A DNA stretch of 64,000 bases from Lepidurus packardi (lineage: Eukaryota > Arthropoda > Branchiopoda > Notostraca > Triopsidae). The notes below the pieces were generated by a model, which saw only the letters and a program-made list of their open reading frames with translations, did no database searches and was not told the DNA's origin. The stretch lies in NCBI GenBank assembly GCA_023053545.1, contig JAKZAN010000004.1, positions 3,844,001-3,908,000 on the forward strand. The letters run 5' to 3'. Shown here in pieces: positions 11,291 through 22,400 of the stretch (its first letter is position 1; the number at the start of each line of letters is the position of its first letter). Position numbers and translations under genes: made by a program.

Positions 11291-12515
11291 CTGAAGAAAA
11301 GCACATGTTAGATAAGAAACGAGACTTATAAATTTTCACGAAAACCTACTTTGCGGTTGTGGTGCTGCGGACATGTTTGCCTACTGGAAGTTGGTTCAAA
11401 ACTAAGCTTCGACGCAAGAAAACTTGACGCGTTTTTTCTCTTGACATCCACTATTGCTATGTTACATGAGAAGTACGTTATACAGAAGTTCGGAAGCAGT
11501 TGCCGCTCCAGTCCCCCGACTAAAGCTACATTCGAACTTTGGTTAGTACCTCAATCGACTTCGTTCCAGTAGAGAATCAGTAACACAGAAACGAGTTGAC
11601 CGTTGGAAAAATGGGCTTTGTTCCTTGGCTACACGAGTTTCTCTTACAAACGGTTCGGTTACTGCAAAACCGTAAGAAGTCATTTATCTCTTTAGCACGA
11701 AAAGTACTTTGGTACAAATTACATCCTCATAAGTTTTGCCTTTAATAAACTAACGCATTGCGAAGAGGAAAGATGTAAGACCGCAGAACGTGCATTCCAT
11801 TTGCACCCTAGTGTGGCAAGCTTTCGTCTTTCGTCGTTAACTCCGTAATACGGACCTAATGTGGAAATACGTATACGTAGTCCATAATAGCAAACTTCGG
11901 GTCCTTAGGTTTATAGATTAACTGAGTTTTGAAGTACAGTAGCTTATTTTGATCACATTTGGCCAGTGTATTTTGAATCTATTAAGCGGCCATTCAATAA
12001 CCAGAAATACAGTTGTAAGTACACCGAAACCTCTTAAGACGAGCATAATTCGTTCCGGAGACGTTCTCGCAATCCGAAACACTTGTTTTGCGATGCGAAT
12101 CCCCCCATAAGAAATAATATAAATTCAGAACGTATTAAGAACAAAATTACAGTTTATTATTTAAAATATTCACTTGTTTTAGTTTGCCTACAATTCAGAC
12201 TTTAAAGTTTTTGTAACGATTTTTCAACATGATATAAGTGTCTACAAACAGAATTGTCACCACCTGCAAGCACACTATACTCATGAGCACCTTCTCTCGA
12301 CTCTCAACTTTTAGAACAAGGAAAAAGTGAAACCCTTTCCCCAATACGAACAGAAAGTTTCCCCTTGACAGCAGTTTTCCCCGCTTTCTTACTCTTCCTC
12401 ACCCAAAATTGATTCTAATTTCCAAAAATATGATTATAGAAAAGAAAAAGGTAAAGTATTGTACCATTCTGAAACGAGTATTTGCTGTTTGATTCTACAA
12501 AGAGGCTGATTCTAA
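11291..12515. other. no supported gene
   Basis: About 1.2 kb of AT-rich sequence. Short ORFs on both strands (for example 11351-11572, +) lack domain or splice support. I see nothing specific here. Confidence 0.5.
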
Positions 12516-12659
12516 TAACCAGCCAGGGGCGGACGGCCTATGGGGCATTGGGGCAGGTGCCCCATGCGCCGGCTCAAATACCATCTTATTACTCAGCGGC
12601 GCCGGCAGGTAGAAAATCGCCATGGCCCGCGGTAGAGCCAGTCCGCCCCTGTAACCAGC
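12516..12659. mobile_element. hAT-type MITE, 128 bp, with perfect 8-bp target-site duplication
   Basis: The element is 12524-12651. It begins CAGGGGCGGAC (12524-12534) and ends with the exact reverse complement GTCCGCCCCTG (12641-12651), an 11-bp perfect terminal inverted repeat. It is flanked on both sides by TAACCAGC (12516-12523 and 12652-12659). Eight-bp target duplications and CAG(G/T)G-type ends are diagnostic of the hAT superfamily. It is far more GC rich than its surroundings, internally palindromic (ggggca/tgcccc), and has no coding capacity, so it depends on a transposase elsewhere. The intact TSD implies a fairly recent insertion. Confidence 0.9.
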
Positions 12660-12768
12660 GATCACAATACCTGTGCAACTTTTTCTCTAACCAGCACAGA
12701 CTTTTCTAATTTTAGTTTCATCTGTATTGGCACTGGCAGGTTTACATTTTGTGTTATTTATAATTACG

Positions 12769-13338
12769 TCAAATTTCAAGATCTCGAGTTGTCTCGTCCG
12801 TTGTCCTATTAGGGGCTTCGCGTCTAAGGCAAACATAGGTGTAGGATACATTTCGGACTAGGGACGACAACACATGCGAAGAGAAAATACCTTTAAAAAT
12901 GTTCACGTAGTAAAGAATGGTAAGGAAAGTCAGGGTAGGTTCTTCACTGTCTAAAACAGGGAAACGATGTACACGAAGCATGTAAAGACGGAGAGCGAGT
13001 TCGAAGCCCTTCCCACGACTCCTCCACCCTTTCTTTTCATCTTTATTTATTTCACCCTTCTTTTCCTCTGCTGTGAGTCTGGCAGTATACAGTATTCTAC
13101 CATGTATGGCCTTCGCTCCCCTTCCCACGAAACGCTCTTGTTGGGCTAGGGACGTGCCCCACAGAACGGAATAAATTGGCGAAAAAAGATAAGCGCAGAA
13201 CCAAAAGAAAAGTGTAGCAGCAAAAGTAGACTTCCATTTGGCAGCGAATAAGTACGAAACATTGTCTGTATTGTCTTCTACTACAACTCGCAATATATAA
13301 AACATAAATGTAAGAGAATGAAACACAGACACACACAT
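12769..13338 (-). CDS. unidentified 189-residue ORF
   Basis: An uninterrupted ORF that is unusually long for this AT-leaning intergenic DNA, with a hydrophobic N-terminal part (FFWFCAYLFSPIYSVLW) and a basic centre (EEKKGEINKDEKKGWRSRGK). I recognise no family, see no strong initiation context and no splice partners. It sits between the MITE and the motif cluster, so it may be transposon-derived or a chance ORF. Confidence 0.2.
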   Translation of the reverse strand: MCVSVFHSLTFMFYILRVVVEDNTDNVSYLFAAKWKSTFAATLFFWFCAYLFSPIYSVLWGTSLAQQERFVGRGAKAIHGRILYTARLTAEEKKGEINKDEKKGWRSRGKGFELALRLYMLRVHRFPVLDSEEPTLTFLTILYYVNIFKGIFSSHVLSSLVRNVSYTYVCLRREAPNRTTDETTRDLEI

Positions 13339-13647
13339 GAAAAAAATATGCTCCTAAAAGGCGTCCAGGAAACAAATTGGAACTTGATACGATTACCTGC
13401 TTGAAAAAAAACAGTTACAAATCTTTTCAAATTACAGTAAATGAGTAATAGATGAAAATTTGTCAAGTTCTGTCATGGCCTTCACTTATAGCACTGTCAC
13501 TAAAACATGAAAGTGAAGGGAACCCCCTATGTACAGTACGAGGATTTCGTTCCTAGCTTTCCTGGGTATGTTCCACGTCCGGATTCGATTAGGTATAGCA
13601 TTTTATCCTGAGCGAAAAAGGGAAGGGAGGGGGAGTATTGGAGACTC

Positions 13648-13804
13648 ACTCCGAAAAGGCATCAACGGAGCACCTACATGCCCGAGGCAGACAGCTTGTG
13701 GATTTCCTCCGAAAAGGCGTCATAAAATATTCGCTTCTTTGCCAGGAGGGGGCACCACATGCTGGGAAAAAACTGAAAAATTCCTCCGAATAGGCGTCTT
13801 TTAG
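13648..13804 (+). repeat. three spaced copies of CCTCCGAAAAGGCGTC
   Basis: Copies at 13648-13663 (two changes), 13706-13721 and 13783-13798 (one change, followed by ttttag) are spaced about 58 and 77 bp apart. A weaker cctaaaaggcgtc lies at 13353-13365. One inverted copy is at 6283-6304. The spacing is irregular, so these are not a simple tandem array. Confidence 0.6.
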
Positions 13805-15409
13805 CTTCTTGTAACTCCACTCCCGTTCAGAAAAGTAAAAGAACTGCACTTTTGTTTATTTCCACCTACCTTACATCTAGGTAAGGAACCACGAACTTCT
13901 CGATTCGCACTTCTTTTTACCGTTCAGAGCTTAGCAAGGACATGGTTATTGCGATCCTTCCAGACATTTTTCTACTTTTGACAGATATTCCAAATATTTT
14001 TCTGCCGTTTGGATAGATTTAGTAAGACAATGAGAGCCTAAGACTTCCATGTTTCCATTTTTTATATTGTGAACCACCAAACTAGAATGGCGAAAATTTC
14101 TTCCTCATTATTAAAGAAAATCCTAAGACTGTCAAACGGAAAGAAAAATTACTTAATTCTTTATCACGTAAAAGATAAATCTTGACAGATAAAAAATGTC
14201 ATTACAAATTCGCCAAGAATGCTAAAACCCGAAATCAATGTTATAAGTATGTATTTCGTACCTACTATTCCATTAAGATTATTTGTTCGTACTGTTACTA
14301 TAATTCCCTGAAACGGAAAACACTACCTCATGCTCATTGTTTTACCGGTCTATGAGCATAAGCTTCACACCAGTTTGCTTAACCAGATACAGCTTGACCA
14401 ATTTCTAGGACCGCTAAGTCGTTGTTTAAATCTCAGTTACTCCCATTCCAACGGACGCGACGTTCGTCAAGCGAAAGAAAGCATAATTAAACTCCAGTCT
14501 ATTACGGATTGAAATTGAGTCAAAGTGAACTGGTCAAGAGTCGTCAACGAACTCCAAATTATAAAGCGTAAGGGCGCAGTAAACAAAGGGTCTCGAATTT
14601 ATTCGAGCTTGGGATCGGTTAGTTCAAAACAAGTATGAACAAGCTTTAACTAATCCTAAGGATTAATGAATCGTATGGATTGGACCGTTGAATTTTTCCT
14701 TTATTTTCGTTATTTTCTTCGACACTAAAGTAACCAAGGCGAAATCGCTATTATTATGTGAGGAAAAGATTATAGGATACGACGGACTCGAAACTAGCCG
14801 TTTCACTTTCCGACCGAACGGAAACTTACGGAATCATCTTGACATATTATACAATTATTAAATGTAAGTTCGTCTAGTTCGTATGTTAGAAAAATAAAGG
14901 TATTGCTATTATAGAAGTATAAGTATCGTGAAGTTTTTCCTATTTACATAATAAAAATAAGCATTTTTGCTTCCTGTGTTGCAAGTGACAATTCACTGAC
15001 CAAAACTAAAGATAATTAAGTCGAGACATTTGCAATAAGCAGACAGTCGTGACTGATAGGAGAACTGCTGATTCCGTTCAGTGTTTATGGAACTTAGTAT
15101 CAAAACTGATGCCAGCGTATCAGGTCGCTTTATCAGCTTTCATAACACATCATCGTTTTTACAAAGGCTTACTGCTGTATAACAGAAGCCAATTCAGTTC
15201 TTTAATTGCATCAGTGGAGCTTGCATACCACGCAATTCGTAGTTTAAATATTTGTTTATCACGACAATGGCCGACGAAATTCTTCGGGCTATTCTACACG
15301 TGTAGGTAGTGAATCTATTAGCTAAGTTTACCACGTCATAGTGTGTTACGTTATTATCAGTTTTATTTCTTTCTCTTGATGGTTAAGATAGTTTTTCTTC
15401 CTAAAGACC

Positions 15410-18400
15410 ATGGCTATTTTTGCCCAGTTTTTACTCATCCTTTTCTTTGCTAATATCAAAACTATGCTGTTACCTTTATCTACCACGACTCAGTCACGTG
15501 ATATGGTCAAAGTGAAGAGTCATACGAACAAAGACATTTATTCAGAATATGAATGGTACATCCGCCAAGAGCGTAAACCAGCTTGGATTCGCAGAAAGGA
15601 CGGACAATTGATGGTATCCCCTCAGATAACTTCAGTCAAGGAGTGGATTGAGTGGACAAACAGTACAGATTTGGGTGCCAAAGGTTTGCCTGTGTTTTCG
15701 AACGATACTATACCTTTGGGTAAACTAGATTACTTGCGCAGTCCCGATAGCGCAGCTAATATTCTTCCTATTAATAACTCCTCTTCCATAACCCAATCCC
15801 AGTTACCGACCCAAGATAGAGGACCCTCAGTGAGGTACGAAGTCCAAGATCAGTGTTCCCATTGCAGTAGCAGAATACTCATCCCATCAACCATCCATCC
15901 AAATGGCTCTGACGTGTTCCTTCATGACGTATTTGAGACGGGATCTGATAGTGGATTAAATACCTATAGAGAAGAGCATCCTGGTCCTGTGAAGGGCTGC
16001 CATTATGAGGACAAAAACTCCCAAGTCCTCATATGTAGTGGCCGAGTTGTAACCTCCATTCCACCTATGCCTTCAGAGCCATTGCTCTTTTTTCAAATGA
16101 ACCGAACTGGCCTATCCGTGTTGCCCAATAATGCCTTTATTGGTGTGCAAATACAAAGACTAAAACTGCACGCCAATAATATTACGTCGATAGCCATGCA
16201 TGCTTTCAACGGAACCGAAGATTTGATGTACTTGTACTTGGACGCCAATGAACTGACCGTCTTACAGTTCGAGGTCTTTCAAGTACTCCCCAATTTGGTT
16301 GTCCTATCGTTGAGTGAAAACCGTATCTCCACCCTAGCACAAGGCTTACAGCCCGGAGATGATAAAACAGGAGACTTTCCCAATAAATTTCCTTCCTTGG
16401 TATACCTTATTTTAAAAGGCAATCCACTGGGCCGGATTAACCAGTATTTATTCTGGCCACTGCAAGATTCACCGCTAGAGGAGCTCAATTTGCAAAGTTG
16501 TGAACTTATGTACATCCACCCAGGTAAATATTATAGCATCACACCGAATGCTAATTTATGACTTTTAACCCTGTAAATTTACAAAACAACAAGTGCATGG
16601 TACAACTATAAGCTTTTATTTGGGAGCTGTGAGTTCCAAAGTTCGTGTATGCCTTAACCAGATTATAAATACCAACTCGCGCAGTACATCGAGATAACGC
16701 CCATTTGAAGACAAACGGCACTATTTATGTCATCCTGAGATAATACTTAGCTTTCCTTTGCATCATCTTATAGTCTAAAGAACTTTTTTATGTGCTTCTT
16801 TAGACGCATTTGATTACTTGCCTAATCTACTGCATGTGGACTTCTTCAACAATCCGGGCTTATTCAATTTTGCCTCTAAGGTTTCCTTATCATCTCCACG
16901 TTTCCCGCTGCTCAACCAGATTGGCTTGGGATTACTGCAGCTGCAATCTGTGCCCAAGAGCTTCCTAGCCAAATACAATACAACCCTAAGTTGTATCAAT
17001 TTGGGCGAAAACTCTTTCCTTCGACTCACCGTCAATAGCTTTCCTGCACTCCCCGTTCTTTCGACTCTTAACCTTGAAGGCTGTGGTCTCGTTACCATTG
17101 ACGAAGGCACGTTTCATACGATGCCCACTTTACAATACTTGTACCTCGGCCGCAACAAATTACTCGAAACGCCCCCTGCTGCCATCTTGCCTACCTTGAG
17201 CTTGCTAAGTTTGCGTCAAAACCCAGATCATCTCTTCTTTATTGACCACTTTACTTTGAAGAATTCAGGATACACAAACCTATCCAATTTGGCATGGCTC
17301 GATCTAGACTATACCAATCTCGGTACTATCCGAAATAACTCTTTCGCAGGACTGGTCAAACTGCAGTTTCTTTCCCTTCGACAGTCTAAAGTCACAAATA
17401 TCGAATGCGGTGCCTTTTCCCACTTGCGAGAGTTGAGAATACTAGACTTGGGTGAAAACCGTGAGGTAAACTTTACATGTTCAGAATCTTTGAATGGGCT
17501 CGAAAAACTGAGCTTGCTCTTCTTGGATCGCTGCGAGCTTGAAGCGCCAATGCCATTGCCGGCGAACTGTTCACTACCCAATCTGAAACAGTTGTACCTG
17601 GGTCACAATGAGATTGACTACCTGGGCTATGACTTTGCAAATGCAGTACCGCAACTCAACACTTTAGATTTGCACAACAACAAATTCTCAGTCTTGCCAG
17701 CGGAAACTTTAGCGAACATGACTGCTCTTTGTCACATCGATTTGTCAAACAATAGAATAGGCTTTCTACCCCCTTACACTTTCGAGTACATGTCCAGCCT
17801 TCAAAACTTGACCGACCTTGACCTAACCGATAATAACTTTGTATGCGACTGTCAGGTAAAAAAGAAAGAGTATAGTTGGAATACGCCATAATTTATACTA
17901 CGAATCTATATTTCTAGTTAAGAGATTTACAGAGGTTGGCGGGATTATCCGGCTTGCACATAAGTCTCTGGGAAGATCCTCACGCATACCTTTGTCTGGA
18001 TGGAGAGAGTCAAGTCCTCGTTCCGATCCAAACATCCAACTCCACTTTCTTAGACTGCCCTCTAAGTCCATCAGTTCCCATAACGCTATTCATTGGTACA
18101 GGATTCTCAATCATGATCATCATTTTCATCTCCATTACCTGTTACTACAAGCGCTGGTACGTGCGGTACTTGTGGTTTCTCTTCCGCTTACAAGTGCATC
18201 GTTTCAAAGACTCAGAATTGCAAGATGGCTACGACTATGACGCTTTCATTTCGTTCTCTGAGCAAGATCGAGCGTGGGTCTACAACTTTCTGGTCCCTCG
18301 CTTGGAAACCCGACAAGATCCAATCCACTTCAACACCATAAGAAACAGTAGTCAAAATTCCAAGCGGAAGCCCATCGAAGCCTCCAATACCTCTCTGATA

Positions 18401-19011
18401 TATCTCCAAAATTCCGGCGAATCGGACTTGAGCTTGCTTCAAATTAAAAAGTATGACAAGGAACCCAAAGCAGGCAAGAAAAAGTCCCGACGCAAACTGA
18501 ACAGCACGAGTGACGACGTACCGCACGTGACTCTGATGTATAACCGACCCATTAATTTCCGATTATGTTTGCACGACCGCGATTTTGTTGTGGGCCAACG
18601 TATTACGGAAAACATAATCGACAATATCAGCAAAAGTCGCAAAGTAAGTTACATGAAACTTTTCTCATAGATGACACGTACAGTACATCCCTTTACTGAG
18701 TATTGTAAAAAAAAATCCCTTTTTTTTAGGTTATATTGGTCATAACACGAGCCTACTTGGCCAGTAAGTGGTGCCAGTATGAAATGCACTTGGCACAGCA
18801 CCGACTTTTGGAAGAACATCGTAACGCTCTCATTCTGGTTCTCTTAGAAGACATTCCCGTGGCCTTGCAAAACAAAAACTTACGCTATTTGATAAAAACG
18901 CGTACGTACTTGGCATGGCATGTGGATCTAGAAGGACAGAGCTTGTTCTGGAAGCGCTTGACTCATGTTCTGCAACGACCCGATCCACCAACTCTAACCA
19001 GACTAACATAA
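15410..19011 (+). CDS. Toll-like receptor (single-pass LRR-TIR innate immune receptor)
   Basis: Complete, four exons: 15410-16523, 16804-17855, 17918-18643 and 18730-19011. Phases close to give 1,057 residues. The start has a good context (ccATGGC). Layout: signal peptide 1-22; an unassigned 170-residue N-terminal segment with a Cys cluster (CSHCSSR, about 149-155); an LRRNT-like Cys pair (about 197-209); many leucine-rich repeats from about 225 to 715; one LRRCT (VCDCQ, LCLDG, DCPLS); transmembrane helix about 775-797; basic juxtamembrane YYKRWYVRYLWF; TIR domain about 826-1045. Box 1 is YDAFISFSEQD, box 2 RLCLHDRDFVVG (Val where RDxxPG-type loops carry Pro), box 3 FWKRL. About 80 extra residues rich in Ser, Asn and Lys lie between box 1 and box 2 (about 853-933). 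A single LRRCT next to the membrane marks a single-cysteine-cluster TLR rather than a Drosophila Toll-1 type. It converges with the PLEKHA gene. Confidence 0.95.
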
Positions 19012-19424
19012 AATCACATGATTATGTGTTGTAATACGTCAACACATATAGGGAGGCTTGTATAGTATGTACATATAATGATGTTGACTCTTTATGTAGG
19101 GGTGACAAGCTAAAACATTGTAATACGTTAAATGGAATAGAAGCTAATGCCAGCTTGTGTTATGCAGTTTTTTTTTAAGAGCAGCAAAAATGACATATGA
19201 TTGGCACACCTTTTCCTCACAAGGAATCACTCTATTCATTTTACATCTAAAACTTCACTTAGATGCATCCCTGAGTTTGGTGTGTGTTATAATTGACTGC
19301 TGGCGAAAAAAATGGGAAATATCCCAAATGAGGCCTTTTTGTATGGTCTGGGCTAATTTTAAACCAATTTGACATCTCTGTAACGAAAACTATCACAGTC
19401 AAGCCAACTTTGCTTTGTCTTAGG
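19012..19424. other. convergent 3' UTR space between TLR and PLEKHA genes
   Basis: About 400 bp between the TLR stop codon and the tentative last PLEKHA coding exon. No coding signal; both 3' UTRs should share it. Confidence 0.6.
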
Positions 19425-22400
19425 TCAAGTAGTTATAACGCTGTTGATAAATCGGCAGTGAGTCCGTAGGAGACACATCTTCTTCCGAGCTGCTGCTTTT
19501 ATGCGGGGTCATCGCAGCTAACGCTTGAACTACATCCAAAAATCGTCATCAGTTTCCACTCGTAATTCGTGCACGTCTTGCAAAGTGTGGGGCTGTGTGC
19601 AATGCATGCACATTTTTATGTGGGACAGAAGACAACGCGATAAATAACCAAACCAAAAAATATAATGTACTACGAAATTTGATTCACAAACATGCCATTA
19701 TAAGAAAATAAACGAAAATGTAAAGACAAATTTAAACAAGAACATGAAAAATACTCTTCTTACCGAATGGAATTACTGTAAGTGAAAGCCTAAAGGGAAG
19801 CAAATTGGGGGACTTCTTTTGCGTCATGGGGAGCACAAGGTAAAAAGGTATAGGGATGAGCATTCCAAAAGGTAACAAACGAAAAACAACAACTAGTGGA
19901 ATGTGGCATAAATATCTAACACTAGCATGCTCAACGGTTGCAGTGCCAAAACGCTGGGAGTTTGGAAGTTACGATGCTACAAACGAAACGAAAAAAAGAC
20001 AAGAGTCAAACGTAAGCCTTATGGGCCACTTTACCAGCCACCATTTTGCTTCTTTCCTTGACTTGCTGGGCAATCACTTGACTCAGATTAAGCATTCGCT
20101 CACGTCGCTTCCGTTCTTCTGCCATTTTCTCTTTGGCTGAGCTATGACTCGAATCTGGAGCTACAGAAATCAGAGAATCATTAGATGTCCACAAAATATA
20201 CGTTCACACGGGGTTCTGACAACGCTTACTAGTGGCCGAAGTTGAGATCACAGGCGCCGTAGACGTTCGACTCAACATTTTCTTAATGTGTTCTGCCTTC
20301 TTTAAACGCTTCAAGCGTTCTTCAGCTGACATGTCAGTCAAGTCCTTCCAAGCAAAGTAAACAAACATAGATTAAGTACCGCTACAACACACCTTCCTAT
20401 ACGCGTTAGTAACTGCAACGATTGAAACCTTTGGAATGCAACCAACAAAAATATCCTCAGTTTTAATAAAATAGAAGGAAAACAGATTCGTAGCGACAAA
20501 ATGATAAATTAGAAAATAAATAAAAAGTAAATAACATCTTACATGTTCAGGGATGTACCGTTCTGGAATGTTAATCTTATCAGGCGCCAAGAAGAGCTTA
20601 TCGATGGTTCGATTGTCAATTTTCATGGGCTTTGCCTTGGATGAGCGAACTACTTCTGGGGTCCAGCGTCCGTAAAGCCAGTCATCGTCGACGTCTCCGC
20701 ACTAGTGCCAAAAACAACATAAAAAGAAGAAACAACACGGAATTACAATATTAGTAAACCCACGCTATGATAGTAGAACCATGTACAAACTACAAAAGAA
20801 TAGTATTTCAAAAATTACAAGAGAATAGTTTTTTTTTAAAAAATCGGATGCATTACATAGCGAGTTTCAAAGGCGACATTCTCACTACAAGACACCGTCA
20901 AATGTCTTCGCTTGACCCTAGGGACTAATCGCCGGGAGGACGAGGCGCTGGAACAAGTTACATCGGTTGCTACATTGGCCAAACTCATTCGCGACGACGA
21001 TGTATTAGGGCATCCGCGATGGAGTCGTGGTAAACTACGGGTAGACATTCGTTCCGGACTGGGCGACATGGCCCGGCGCAAATCGTGCAGAGATCGATGA
21101 TGCAAAGGGGTCGGGACATTCTACAAAAACATACAAAACAGCACACTTTCTAAGTCTACCAAAAACTACGAACAAGGACGTGCTATAAAACCGAGCTTCT
21201 AGCAATGAAATTCGAAATAGCAGATGCAGTAGCATTCCAATTAAAATAATTTTAAGATTGTAAGGCTCTCGTATCAAAGTAGAGATAACCAAAAAATAGA
21301 TGCACGATACAAATTATTTTTCAACGAAGGTAAAAAAAATATAAAATGAGATAGAAGATTTGGAACCTTAAAGAAGTGGCACCTGACGTTCATCTACGCA
21401 GTGTGTATTATTTGAGCTTGATGAGCAATGCATTTCTAACCTTTATTGACGTCATGCGAGATACAGCTTAAAATCGAGAGTTCGCGTAGACAAACTTACC
21501 CATGATGTAGGTTGTAGAACGCGGGAGGAGCTCCGCGAGGAATGATAATCCGGTGGTGGTCGGTACGGGGGATTGGAACTCATCCTGCGCGGGGAAGTGG
21601 GTTGGCTGTGGCTCAAGCCTAGTCTCGAAGTGGAAGGAAACACGGAGAGTTTACCGTTGTACGTAGGGTCCCCACTGCTGTCGGATCGCGGCGATAGCGA
21701 AGAGTACGTCGAGGAATTAGGCACACGATTTTCCGCTTGAGAATCCCGTAGAATGAGCAACGAATCCCGTAACTGGGTCACGACTGAATCGTAGGCTGTC
21801 TTTTCACTGCTCACTTGTGGTTGAGATGAACGGCGGATGCGAGGGCCTCCAAACGATTCACGGTCATAGCTTCGCTCTTCGTGATAGGATGTGCTCATAG
21901 GTACGCCGAGCGTATTCGCACTGAGGCGAGGCGAGGCGTCTTTGCTTCTAAACCTATTTTTGCGTTCGCCTTGTTCTCGCTTCACATCCCGTACCGTCCT
22001 TGTTTCTGGCAAGCGATCCTTCCCGTTTCCTAAAAAGAAAAAAATTACAATCCTTTTGTTTTGTTCACTTTTTTTTTACAAACATGTCGCCAAAAAACTT
22101 TCAACCATCTTTTTCTTTCTAAAATAATAAGCCGGAATAAGTAGGAATGCACGTCTGGAAACCCAATTGTTTTATCCTAAGAATCCCTACGAGCGAACTG
22201 AGGAGAAAAAAAATGGAAAACAGGCTTTCCAGAAAAACTTGAGCTTGGAGGTTCAAACCGAGCTTAAGTAAAAAAAAAAATGAACGGTATCAGAAAGACG
22301 TTACCATAAAACTTGAAATCTTCCTGATCCTGGGGGTAAAATCCAGCTCCCCAGGAGTGTCTCGCAGATTCATTTGCATAATAGGGCAAAGGCTGTCCTT

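Larger units (their letters stand above)
12660..15409. other. long non-genic stretch upstream of the TLR
   Basis: About 2.7 kb without a recognised gene. It holds one unexplained 189-codon minus ORF (listed separately), three copies of the CCTCCGAAAAGGCGTC motif at 13.65-13.80 kb, and AT-rich sequence. The last few hundred bases should include the TLR promoter and 5' UTR. Confidence 0.5.

Noticed and set aside
16524-18729. In-frame stops between TLR ORFs suggesting a pseudogene
   Set aside because: All three gaps are GT-AG introns and the phases close through the TIR domain to a 1,057-residue protein.
22240-22270. tRNA-like ggttcaaacc in an intron of the PLEKHA gene
   Set aside because: No acceptor stem, D-arm or anticodon arm can be built around it.
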